Assembly: GCA_016841245.1 (NCBI GenBank)
Contig: JAENZN010000009.1
Span: 59,956 to 123,955, forward strand
DNA: 64,000 nt
Origin: Syntrophomonas sp.
Lineage (GTDB): Bacteria; Bacillota; Syntrophomonadia; Syntrophomonadales; Syntrophomonadaceae
Reading direction: 5' to 3'
The notes beneath the pieces are model-generated. The model was given only the letters and a program-made list of their open reading frames with translations, was not told the DNA's origin and ran no database searches. Every line of letters begins with the position of its first letter. Position 1 is the stretch's first letter. The position numbers and the translations under genes were made by a program. Positions 18,396 to 26,370 of this stretch are shown piece after piece.

Positions 18396-20975
18396 TTGCT
18401 TGTGATTAAGAAAAAAGTTTCCCGTGAAGCTGCTGTATTTTTACTCGTGATTTTTACAATGACACAAATATTTTGTTTAAGTCCAGGAATTGCCTCAGCA
18501 GATACTACCTGGGAAACAGTAGGAAACCCGGGATTTTCAGCGGGAGGAACGTGGGGAGTATATGGAACGAAAATAGCCCTGGACAGCAATGATATTCCTT
18601 ATGTGGTTTTTGCGGATACTGCTAATGAAAGTAAAGCTACTGTGATGAAATTCAATGGAACCAATTGGGGAACAGTTGGAGATGTAGGTTTTTCAGAAGG
18701 TTATGCAGGCTACACTGCCTTAGCAATAAACAGTGATGATGTTCCTTACGTGGTATTTGTAGATGATGGAATTGGTGCCAAGGCTACTGTGATGAAATAT
18801 GACGGAACCAGCTGGGTGACGGTTGGAGCTGCAGGCTTTACATCGGAGTCGACCATGAATACTTCAATAGCCCTGGACAGCAGCGATACTCCTTATATTG
18901 TTTTTTCAGACAGTGATAATGATAATAAAGCTACAGTGATGAAATATAATGGAACAGGTTGGGTCACAGTAGGCAATGCAGGCTTTTCTGTGGACCAGGC
19001 AGATTTCGATTCCATAGCAATAGATAGCAATGATATCCCTTATGTGGTTTTTAAGGATTGGGGAATAGATCAAAAGGCTTCCGTAATGAAGTTTAACGGA
19101 ACGAATTGGGAATCAGCAGGAGAAACAGCCTGTTCAGCAGGGCAGGCAGGTTACTCTTCAATAGCAATAGGCAGCGATGATACTCCATATGTAGTTTTCA
19201 GGGATCACGCCCACGGAGCCAAAGCTACGGTTATGATGCTCAATGGCACAACTTGGGTGCCAGTTGGAGAGACAGGTTTTTCAGCAGGTGACCTATCCTA
19301 TCCTTCAATAGCCATCTCCAACAGCAATACCCCTTATGTAGCATATGTGGATGATGCTAATGATTATAAGGCTACCGTAATGAAATTTAATGGAACAAGT
19401 TGGGTAACGGTTGGAGATGCCGGCTTCTCTGAAGGCAAAGTAGGGTACACTTCGATAGCAGCAGACAGCGATGGAAATCCTTATGTGGTTTATCGAGATA
19501 ATGCCAACGCTTATAGGGCAACGGTTATGAGGTATATTGCATTATCGTATGATGCCGAAACGCCAGCCATTATCACCCAACCGGCGGATGCAGCGGTCAC
19601 TGTGGGCGAAGCAGTATACCTGTCTGTGGAGGCCAGTGTTACCACAGGCGATCTCTCTTACCAGTGGTACAGCAGCACGATAGATAGCAACAACGATGGA
19701 ACAATTATCGACGAAGCAACAGACAACAGCTATTCGCCTCCAACTGCACAAGTAGGAACAAGCTACTACTACTGTATTGTAACCAATACGGACAATAGTG
19801 CCACAGGTAACACCACCGCTGCAGCTGTCAGCGATGCAGCCGAGGTAGTAGTCACTGATTCTGAAGTTACACCAGGGGCACTAGCCATTACTACTGCAAG
19901 TTTACCTGATGGAAAAGTAAACCGGTCCTATAGTAAAGTTCTGGAAGCCAGCGGTGGCACTGAGCCTTACACCTGGAACATCACCGGCTTGCCTTCCGGG
20001 CTGGATATTAATACTGTCACCGGTGAGGTCTACGGTATCCCAGAATCGGCCGGGACATCATCGGTAGCTGCCACAGTTTATGACAGCAATAGTTCCTGGG
20101 ACCTGGCCACTTTTAACCTGACAGTCAGAAGACCTTCAAGTACCAGCTCAAGTGAATCTAGCAGTTCAAGTGTTAAGATGTTAAAAATTATTACTGATTA
20201 TTTGCCTGAAGGTACAGCAGGTAAGTTTTACAGTCAGACCGTTTCAGCCAGCGGAGGTACGGAACCTTATACATGGAGTTCCACCGGCCTGCCTGAGGGA
20301 CTTTCCTTGAGTTCAGACGGGTTGATAAGCGGTATACCTGCCGAAGAAGGAATTTCAACGCTGGTATTAGAGATATCCGATCGCCAGAACCGGAAAACCT
20401 CCAGCACCTTGACCCTGAGTGTAAACCCGGCTCCACTCACTAACCCTCCGGAAGCTATTTTAACTGACATCGCCGGCCACTGGGCTGAGAATAATATTAA
20501 ACAGATTGTATCAGAGGGCATCATCAGCGGATATCCGGATAAAACCTTTCTGCCGGATAAGGAAATTACCCGGGCTGAGTTCGTGACCATGCTGGTCAAG
20601 GCGTTCAAACTCGATCAAAAGGAGGGACCCGGATTTGCTGACGTTTCCGGTCATTGGGCCTCAGCTGACATAGAAACCACAGCTTTTTATGGAATAGTCG
20701 ATGGATATGATTCTAACTTCTTCGGTCCCGATGATTTTATTACCCGTGAGCAAGTAGCAGTTATGATAGTAAGAGCCCTGGAACTTATCCAGACAGGGGA
20801 AGAAACAACCTTCAACGATCGCGGTTCAATATCCCCCTGGGCCAGAACCGCTGTTGCCACAGCTGTTTGCCATAATCTTATGACCGGCTATCCGGATAAT
20901 ACCTTCAGACCTTCAGCTTTCACCACCCGGGCTGAAGCGGCGACAATAATTCACAACGCTTTGCACCAGGAATAA
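18396..20975 (+). CDS. S-layer-anchored surface protein with seven propeller-like repeats
   Basis: An 859-aa secreted protein. Residues 1-35 are a signal peptide ending near GIASA. From about 37 to 385 there are seven repeats of about 49 residues, each of the form W-x-T-V-G...GFS...I-A-x-D-S-x-x-x-P-Y-V-V-F-x-D...KATVMK-(Y/F)-NG, consistent with a beta-propeller of seven blades. Next comes an Ig-like segment (IITQPADAAVTVGE ... YQWYSS), two putative-Ig (He_PIG-like) domains each with GGTEPYTW and (S)GIP, a serine-rich linker, and three SLH domains at the C-terminus (GHWAENNIK, GHWASADIE, SPWARTAV) that bind cell-wall polymer. Function is probably adhesion or binding. Followed by a strong terminator, so monocistronic. 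Confidence 0.9.
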   Translation: MLVIKKKVSREAAVFLLVIFTMTQIFCLSPGIASADTTWETVGNPGFSAGGTWGVYGTKIALDSNDIPYVVFADTANESKATVMKFNGTNWGTVGDVGFSEGYAGYTALAINSDDVPYVVFVDDGIGAKATVMKYDGTSWVTVGAAGFTSESTMNTSIALDSSDTPYIVFSDSDNDNKATVMKYNGTGWVTVGNAGFSVDQADFDSIAIDSNDIPYVVFKDWGIDQKASVMKFNGTNWESAGETACSAGQAGYSSIAIGSDDTPYVVFRDHAHGAKATVMMLNGTTWVPVGETGFSAGDLSYPSIAISNSNTPYVAYVDDANDYKATVMKFNGTSWVTVGDAGFSEGKVGYTSIAADSDGNPYVVYRDNANAYRATVMRYIALSYDAETPAIITQPADAAVTVGEAVYLSVEASVTTGDLSYQWYSSTIDSNNDGTIIDEATDNSYSPPTAQVGTSYYYCIVTNTDNSATGNTTAAAVSDAAEVVVTDSEVTPGALAITTASLPDGKVNRSYSKVLEASGGTEPYTWNITGLPSGLDINTVTGEVYGIPESAGTSSVAATVYDSNSSWDLATFNLTVRRPSSTSSSESSSSSVKMLKIITDYLPEGTAGKFYSQTVSASGGTEPYTWSSTGLPEGLSLSSDGLISGIPAEEGISTLVLEISDRQNRKTSSTLTLSVNPAPLTNPPEAILTDIAGHWAENNIKQIVSEGIISGYPDKTFLPDKEITRAEFVTMLVKAFKLDQKEGPGFADVSGHWASADIETTAFYGIVDGYDSNFFGPDDFITREQVAVMIVRALELIQTGEETTFNDRGSISPWARTAVATAVCHNLMTGYPDNTFRPSAFTTRAEAATIIHNALHQE

Positions 20976-20997
20976 ACACTTTTGTAATAGGCTTTAT

Positions 20998-21032
20998 AAA
21001 GGGGCTGTCTTCAAAAAAGATGCAGCCCCTTT
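20998..21032 (+). terminator. Intrinsic terminator after the SLH protein gene
   Basis: AAAGGGGCTG (20998-21007) pairs perfectly with CAGCCCCTTT (21023-21032), a 10-bp GC-rich stem with a 15-nt A-rich loop, about 22 nt after the stop codon. The trailing T-tract is short. Confidence 0.75.
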
Positions 21033-21148
21033 CACCTTGCGCTAAACTGTTTTTACTGGACTTTTCACACCGCCTGACGTACTCCTGACATTCACAAATA
21101 ATACCGATTGTGGATCTTAATAATTTCCTTTGCCCTTATGGTTTAGTA

Positions 21149-22138
21149 TTACTGAACCTTTTTGAGAACATAATATTCCGGGGTCATTCCTCGCATTGTA
21201 TAGCTTCCGCTTTTCCACTCATAGAATAAATAAGTCTCGCCCTTTAATTCTTTTATTTCATATTTACTGGCAGTTTTACCCTCCTGGTCTATTATTAGTC
21301 CCTTGGTCCAGGTTAATAATCCTTCAGGGATTTTATCTTCTGAAGTCAGTCCAGATATTTTCCCGTTTTCCGAGATATCAAATTGGCTTAAGAATAATTC
21401 TCCTCTGGCACTTCTAGTACCCGCATTAAAATCGTCTATTGTCTCTACATAATCGACAGCTTCCCATGTACCGATCAACTGCGGATCATCTACAAAAGGA
21501 AAATCAATTTTATCCTGTATCACTGCTGATTTATAATCCGAATAATCAAGATTATCAACTTTATTCAAAACAAAATATTTGGGTTTCATATGAAAGTATG
21601 TGTAATCGCCACTTTTGAATTCAAAAAACATATAGTCCGAACCATTGATTTCCTTTATTTCATATTTACCGGCGGTTTTCTCCTGTTTATTGAGTACCAG
21701 TCCTTTAGTCCAGGTAAATGTACTAGGGGCCAGCTTACCATTACCATTTCCCATAGCAGTGAGCATTTGCCCTTCGTTAATAAAAACCAGTTCCGAAAGG
21801 AATAAATCACCTTTTTCCGATTTTTCACCAGGAGTAAACTGCTCGGGGCTTTTCACATAATCAACTGTCTGCCATTTTCCGATTACACTGGCATCATCTA
21901 TGAAGGGGTAGTCGGTATTATCTTCGATAGCTGCAAAGGTAAAACCAACAATCAGTAAGGCAAACAGGGAAATAAATGTGGATACTGGAACGGCAATGGC
22001 CCGTTTTACGCCCAATATTTTCCTACTGCCTCTTTTATGCTTATCCCATACGGTACTGAAGCTGACAGAGGATACACTCTGATTTAGATTCTTTTTTATA
22101 AGACATTCCATTTCCAAATTAGATTGTTCCATATACAT
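21149..22138 (-). CDS. Membrane protein with two tandem extracellular repeats, probable anti-sigma factor
   Basis: A 329-aa protein with a cytoplasmic N-terminus of about 45 residues, one membrane helix (VPVSTFISLFALLIVGFTFAAI) and two copies of a domain of about 130 residues. Each copy contains (Y/F)PF(I/V)DD...(I)G(K/T)W...VDYV, a TWTKGL(V/I) strand, KYEIKE, (F/Y)EWKSG-like and (K/P)(K/E)Y(F/Y)VL(N/K)KV segments, suggesting a lipocalin-like beta fold. The gene overlaps the end of an ECF sigma factor gene by 20 nt on the same strand, the classical arrangement of sigma/anti-sigma pairs. The short cytoplasmic part lacks an obvious zinc-binding HxxxCxxC motif. The anti-sigma role is inferred from context. 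Confidence 0.7.
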   Translation of the reverse strand: MYMEQSNLEMECLIKKNLNQSVSSVSFSTVWDKHKRGSRKILGVKRAIAVPVSTFISLFALLIVGFTFAAIEDNTDYPFIDDASVIGKWQTVDYVKSPEQFTPGEKSEKGDLFLSELVFINEGQMLTAMGNGNGKLAPSTFTWTKGLVLNKQEKTAGKYEIKEINGSDYMFFEFKSGDYTYFHMKPKYFVLNKVDNLDYSDYKSAVIQDKIDFPFVDDPQLIGTWEAVDYVETIDDFNAGTRSARGELFLSQFDISENGKISGLTSEDKIPEGLLTWTKGLIIDQEGKTASKYEIKELKGETYLFYEWKSGSYTMRGMTPEYYVLKKVQ

Positions 22139-22661
22139 TCTCTCCTTTCTCGGATATCATAATGTTATCTCCCTTTAATTGTTTTTCCAGGGAAGTTAAA
22201 GCTGTATTCAATCTTGATTTACAGGTGCCCAACGGGATACCTAAAATTGTAGAGATTTCCTGCAATTTCAATCCCGAATAATAATGCAGGGCAATGATTT
22301 CTCTGCTCTTTAGAGTTAGTTTGTTTATCATTGTCCATAATTCCTCCGCTGCTTCATTTTTCAGGATTTTGTCCTCCACAGAATACCAACCCTCATTATC
22401 TGGTTCTTCTTTGATTAGATGAAGCCACTTCCGTTTACGAAGTGTGTTGCGGGTGGTGTTTAATGCTATTTTATATATCCATGGACTTATAGGCTTGCCA
22501 GGATCATAACTGTGATATTTCTGAAACACTCGCAAAAATGTATCCTGGGTTATGTCGTCAGCTAGTGTTGGAGATTTTGACAGGAACAGAGCAACTCTAT
22601 AGACGTTTACGGAATGTTCCCGAAAAATAGCTTCGGCTTCTTCTTGACTAATATCTTTCAC
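22119..22661 (-). CDS. ECF-type RNA polymerase sigma factor
   Basis: A sigma-70 family ECF factor of about 180 aa. Region 2 contains ADDITQDTFLRVFQKY, then PWIYKIALNTTRNTLRKRK; region 4 contains LTLKSREIIALHYYSGLKLQEISTILGIPLGTCKSRL, the helix-turn-helix that reads the -35 box. I place the start at the GTG at 22661, which has AAAGGAGG about 10 nt upstream and yields a normal-length ECF protein; the open frame runs 57 codons further upstream without a ribosome binding site. It is co-transcribed with and overlaps the membrane partner gene. Likely activated by an envelope signal sensed by the partner. Confidence 0.9.
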   Translation of the reverse strand: MKDISQEEAEAIFREHSVNVYRVALFLSKSPTLADDITQDTFLRVFQKYHSYDPGKPISPWIYKIALNTTRNTLRKRKWLHLIKEEPDNEGWYSVEDKILKNEAAEELWTMINKLTLKSREIIALHYYSGLKLQEISTILGIPLGTCKSRLNTALTSLEKQLKGDNIMISEKGENVYGTI

Positions 22662-23127
22662 CAGAATAATTCCTCCTTTCAGCAAATATTTAATAACATA
22701 CACATCAAAAGCCAAAAGGGTTCGGTATATTCTGCAAATAATTTTGTATCTAATTGGCCTTTGGAAGAAATTAATGCTTATCCTGAAAGTAAAACTGAGC
22801 TGATATTGGTTCATCTTGCTATACGTTAGCAATTAGTTCATAGATTTTCAAGACTAAATCAAAGCCAATATTTAATTGCTATTCGATCGTATACGAAGTA
22901 GGGGAAAATAAGATCTCAAATTTACTAAAGAGGTAATGATTAACGGCTCTAAAGTTAGCGTGGAAAATATAATAGCAATTATAATATGGCATAAAAAAAT
23001 AGCAATCTCAGCTGAATATACCTTAACCAATCACATTGGATGATTACAATATTCTATTATTGGTTGTTGATTAGCGATAATTGTGCAAATATAATGGAAT
23101 TGGATTAATCCATTGAGGTGGTTTGGT
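22662..23127. other. Divergent promoter region between sigma and MocR genes
   Basis: About 465 nt, strongly AT-rich, without a gene. It holds the promoters of the minus-strand sigma operon and of the plus-strand MocR gene. I did not find a convincing ECF-type autoregulatory promoter by eye. Confidence 0.35.
23067..23095 (+). promoter_or_regulatory. Sigma-A-type promoter of the MocR gene
   Basis: TTGATT at 23067-23072, a 17-nt spacer, and a perfect TATAAT at 23090-23095, followed by the GAGGTGG ribosome binding site and ATG at 23128. This is the best consensus promoter I found in the window. Confidence 0.6.
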
Positions 23128-24639
23128 ATGCGGATTGTAATTGACAGAGAATCTAACACCCCTGTTTATATTCAAATTTTTGAGCAAGTACGCCGCCAGA
23201 TCTTATCCGGGGAGCTGCTGCCCGGCTTTCGCCTGCCTGCGGAAAGAAAACTGGCGGAAAGCCTGGGTGTTAATAGAACAACCGTATTAAATGCTTATCG
23301 TGAACTTAAAGCTGAAGGCTTGGTAGGTTCCCGAGTTGGAAATGGCACTATAGTACTCTCATATCTCGATGAAGATTTGAGTGTTGACAAATCGTCACAT
23401 GAACCTGCATGGAATCAGATCTTCAGCCAATATGCGAACCGGCTGGATTCTTATTTAGTCAAGGATCTGCTGGTACTGGCAAATAGGACTGATGTTATTT
23501 CATTTGCTACAGGTATTGCTTCTCCTGAAACCGGACCCATACAGGCTCTTGCAGGAATTGAACATGAACTTATTCAAAACAGAAACTACCGGGCTTTTAT
23601 TCATACTCCTACCGAAGGCCTCCTATCTCTGCGCCAGGCTATTGGCAGACTTATGCAAAAAAGGGGAGTCTACTGCCAGCCCGATGAGATTATGATGCTT
23701 TCCGGCTCCCAGCAGGGTATCGATTTAGCCGCCCGGATAATACTTGACCCGGGAGATATAGTTGTCGTTGAGGAACCCACATATTTCCCGGCTATTCAGG
23801 TTTTTAGAGCAGCCGGAGCGAGAGTAATCAGTGTTCCCATTGATGACAAAGGCATAAAGGTAGAGGTACTGGAGCAGCTGTTGCACCGGTACAGGCCAAA
23901 ACTCATTTATACTATACCGACTTTTCAGAATCCTTCCGGAACTGAATTAGAATTGGAAAGAAGGAAGCGGCTGGTGGAACTGGCCTCCAAATATAATGTC
24001 ATTATCCTGGAGGACGATGCCTATGGTGATCTATGCTATGAAGGCCGCCTGCTTCCCATGCTTAAATCTATGGATAACGATGGCCATGTTATTTATTTAA
24101 GTACTTTCTCAAAAAACATTTACTCCGGCTTGAGATTGGGGTGGATGGTGGCTCACAAAAAGATTATTAAGGAATTTGCTTCGGGCAAACAATTAATGGA
24201 TCTGCACTCGAACAGTCTATCCCAATGGATTGTTGAAAGGTTTATTGAAAATGGCTCACTTGAAGCTCATTTGATTAAGATTTGCGGTGAATACCGGAGC
24301 AGAAGAGACATTATGTATGAGGCCCTATCTAAATATGCTCCTAAAGATTTGATTTGGAACCGACCCAAAGGCGGCTATTATATTTGGTGCCGACTGCCGG
24401 ATGGTGTATCAGCATCCAAGCTGGTAGCAAAAGCAGCCGATTACAAGGTGTCTTTTGTGCCGGGCTCTCCCTTCTTTGCTTCAGGACAGGGGGATGATTA
24501 TATTCGGCTGAATTTTACCTTCGCACCTGTGAAGGATATTGATGAAGGAATCAAAAGGTTATGCGCAGCAATGAAAGAGCTGCTGCATGAAAAGGGCCAA
24601 GATGATTATTCAATGACAGAGATCAATCCTATTGTATAA
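23128..24639 (+). CDS. MocR-type regulator: GntR HTH fused to PLP aminotransferase domain
   Basis: A 503-aa fusion. Residues 1-75 are a GntR winged helix (PVYIQIFEQVRRQILSGELL, PGFRLPAERKLAESLGVNRT, VGSRVGNGT). From about 110 on it is a fold-type I aminotransferase with GSQQGIDLAARI, EEPTYFP, PTFQNPSGTELELERR, EDDAYGDL and the PLP lysine in STFSKNIYSGLRLGW. MocR proteins use PLP as a cofactor sensor to regulate genes for PLP, GABA or amino-acid metabolism, commonly the adjacent gene. ATG 23128 is preferred to TTG 23113 because GAGGTGG lies 7 nt before it. The neighbouring aminotransferase gene 58 nt downstream is a likely co-transcribed partner or target. Confidence 0.9.
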   Translation: MRIVIDRESNTPVYIQIFEQVRRQILSGELLPGFRLPAERKLAESLGVNRTTVLNAYRELKAEGLVGSRVGNGTIVLSYLDEDLSVDKSSHEPAWNQIFSQYANRLDSYLVKDLLVLANRTDVISFATGIASPETGPIQALAGIEHELIQNRNYRAFIHTPTEGLLSLRQAIGRLMQKRGVYCQPDEIMMLSGSQQGIDLAARIILDPGDIVVVEEPTYFPAIQVFRAAGARVISVPIDDKGIKVEVLEQLLHRYRPKLIYTIPTFQNPSGTELELERRKRLVELASKYNVIILEDDAYGDLCYEGRLLPMLKSMDNDGHVIYLSTFSKNIYSGLRLGWMVAHKKIIKEFASGKQLMDLHSNSLSQWIVERFIENGSLEAHLIKICGEYRSRRDIMYEALSKYAPKDLIWNRPKGGYYIWCRLPDGVSASKLVAKAADYKVSFVPGSPFFASGQGDDYIRLNFTFAPVKDIDEGIKRLCAAMKELLHEKGQDDYSMTEINPIV

Positions 24640-24697
24640 GCAGGCTCAAATAAAGGGTTATTGATCATAATGGCCAATAAAAACTGGAGGCAGGAAA

Positions 24698-25879
24698 ATG
24701 GAGTATAATTTTGCAAACCGAATGTCATATCTAAAGGCTTCGGAAATAAGGGAGATTTTAAAGGTAACCGAAAGACCTGATATTATATCATTTGCAGGCG
24801 GTCTGCCCGCACCCGAGCTTTTCCCAATAGAAGAAATTATGGAGGTTAGCAGGCAAGTACTAACAGAAGATGGAGCATCTGCACTGCAATATACCACCAC
24901 GGAAGGGTATGCCCCACTCAGAGAATGGATAGCAACCAGAATGAATTCTACTCGGGGAACTGATTTTGATGCAAACAACATCCTGTTAACTAATGGATCA
25001 CAGCAGGCGCTAGATTTATCCGGCAAGGTGTTTCTGGATGAGGGAGATACTGTACTTTGCGAAAGTCCTACCTACCTTGCTGCCATCAGCGCGTTCAAAG
25101 CTTATGGCTGTAAGTTTGAAGAAGTACCCACCGATGATGATGGGATGGTTCCCGAAGATCTTGAGCGTATTATCGAAACTGCCGAAAGAGCAAAGATCAT
25201 ATACATAGTTTCTGATTTTCAAAATCCCACTGGAAGGTCCTGGAGCCTGGAGAGAAGAGAGCAGTTGGTTAGTATTGCCGCCAAACATGAGCTTGTTGTT
25301 ATTGAAGATAATCCATATGGTGAACTGAGATTTGAAGGCGAAGCCCTGCCATCTGTGAAGTCGTTTGACAAAACAGGCTGCGTGTTTTGTCTCGGAACTT
25401 TTTCCAAGATATTTTGTCCTGGATACAGGATCGGCTGGATAGCAGGTGACAAAAGGGTAATAGAAAAATATGTACTTGTAAAACAGGGCGCTGATCTGCA
25501 GTGCAATACCATTGCTCAGATAGTTATAAGCAAATATCTTGAACTGTACGATATCGATGAACATATCGAGAAAATACGTGCCGTATACAAAAGGCGCAGA
25601 GATATTACTGCTAAAACCATGGAGGCTGAATTTCCGCCCGAGGTTACATTTACCAGGCCCCAGGGCGGTCTTTTCGCCTGGGTGGAACTCCCTTCTCATA
25701 TCAACGCCAGGGATGTACTGGAAGAATGCCTTAAAAATAAGGTTGCGTTTGTTCCAGGCGGTTCTTTCTTCCCCAATGGCGGGAAAGAGAATACTTTCAG
25801 AATCAACTTCTCAAACATGCCGGAAGACAGGATCGTCGAAGGCCTGAAGTGTCTGGCGGAGGTTCTGAAAAAGTTTTAA
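24698..25879 (+). CDS. PLP-dependent class I/II aminotransferase (2-aminoadipate type)
   Basis: A 393-aa enzyme without a DNA-binding domain. Family blocks are ISFAGGLPAPELFP, QYTTTEGYAPLREW, LTNGSQQALDL, ESPTYLA, SDFQNPTGRSWSLERR, EDNPYGELRFEG and the PLP-binding lysine in GTFSKIFCPGYRIGW, then RPQGGLFAWVELP near the C-terminus. The group includes LysN-like 2-aminoadipate and aromatic/branched-chain aminotransferases; the exact amino donor cannot be read. It closely resembles the aminotransferase half of the upstream MocR protein, so the pair may have arisen from one ancestor. ATG 24698 follows CTGGAGG by about 9 nt. Confidence 0.88.
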   Translation: MEYNFANRMSYLKASEIREILKVTERPDIISFAGGLPAPELFPIEEIMEVSRQVLTEDGASALQYTTTEGYAPLREWIATRMNSTRGTDFDANNILLTNGSQQALDLSGKVFLDEGDTVLCESPTYLAAISAFKAYGCKFEEVPTDDDGMVPEDLERIIETAERAKIIYIVSDFQNPTGRSWSLERREQLVSIAAKHELVVIEDNPYGELRFEGEALPSVKSFDKTGCVFCLGTFSKIFCPGYRIGWIAGDKRVIEKYVLVKQGADLQCNTIAQIVISKYLELYDIDEHIEKIRAVYKRRRDITAKTMEAEFPPEVTFTRPQGGLFAWVELPSHINARDVLEECLKNKVAFVPGGSFFPNGGKENTFRINFSNMPEDRIVEGLKCLAEVLKKF

Positions 25880-25886
25880 GCATCGA

Positions 25887-25963
25887 AAGCACTCTTCGAG
25901 CACCACAATTACATGCTCGCTGGCTCGCAAAGGTTAAGGAAGCACTCTTCGAACACCGCAATT
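25887..25963 (+). repeat. Short imperfect direct repeat, period 53 nt
   Basis: A 24-nt block (AAGCACTCTTCGA followed by CACC and CAATT) occurs at 25887-25910 and again at 25940-25963 with two differences. Both lie directly after the aminotransferase stop codon and before a terminator. The copies are followed by further loosely similar sequence (CATGCTC). Function unknown. Confidence 0.4.
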
Positions 25964-26026
25964 GGGGTTCGCATGCTCAAAAGTATAAGGAAGAAACTGC
26001 AGAACATTTTCAACCCACCGATGCAG

Positions 26027-26062
26027 CAAGGCGGGGGATTATAACCCGCCGCCTGTTTTATT
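26027..26062 (+). terminator. Intrinsic terminator after the aminotransferase gene
   Basis: AGGCGG (26029-26034) pairs with CCGCCT (26049-26054), extended by G/C pairs with a bulge, and is followed by GTTTTATT. The GC-rich stem and T-rich tail fit a Rho-independent terminator for the MocR-aminotransferase unit. The rest of the gap, to 26370, holds no gene that I can support. Confidence 0.6.
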
Positions 26063-26370
26063 AATAGGAACCCGGATCATTACTTTTCCCCTCATCTATC
26101 TTTTAAGCTCCCAGCACTATACTATGCAAAGAGTTTGAATATATAGTCTATATGCTGGTACAACCCAGGGAAGTATTACCCCCGGGTTAAACGTAATTTT
26201 TATTATGTAAACCTTGCGACAAGCCCAATTCACAACCAGAGAACAAATAACACCCTTCATAATGATTGGCACTCCAGAAGATCACACCCCTTTTGGCATT
26301 ATTCCCAATAATATGGGGCAAAATATTCCAAAATTGAATGGGAAACCAAAAAAAGGAGGGCGTGTAGAGT

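Noticed and set aside
22662..22832. Upstream extension of the ECF sigma factor by 57 codons
   Set aside because: The extension lacks a ribosome binding site, does not resemble any sigma region, and a strong AAAGGAGG lies before the internal GTG.
25016..25699. 227-codon minus-strand frame within the aminotransferase gene
   Set aside because: It is the antisense of a strongly conserved enzyme and shows no coherent protein features.
25880..26062. Possible T-box or other riboswitch after the aminotransferase gene
   Set aside because: The conserved T-box sequence is absent, and the hairpin fits an ordinary terminator.
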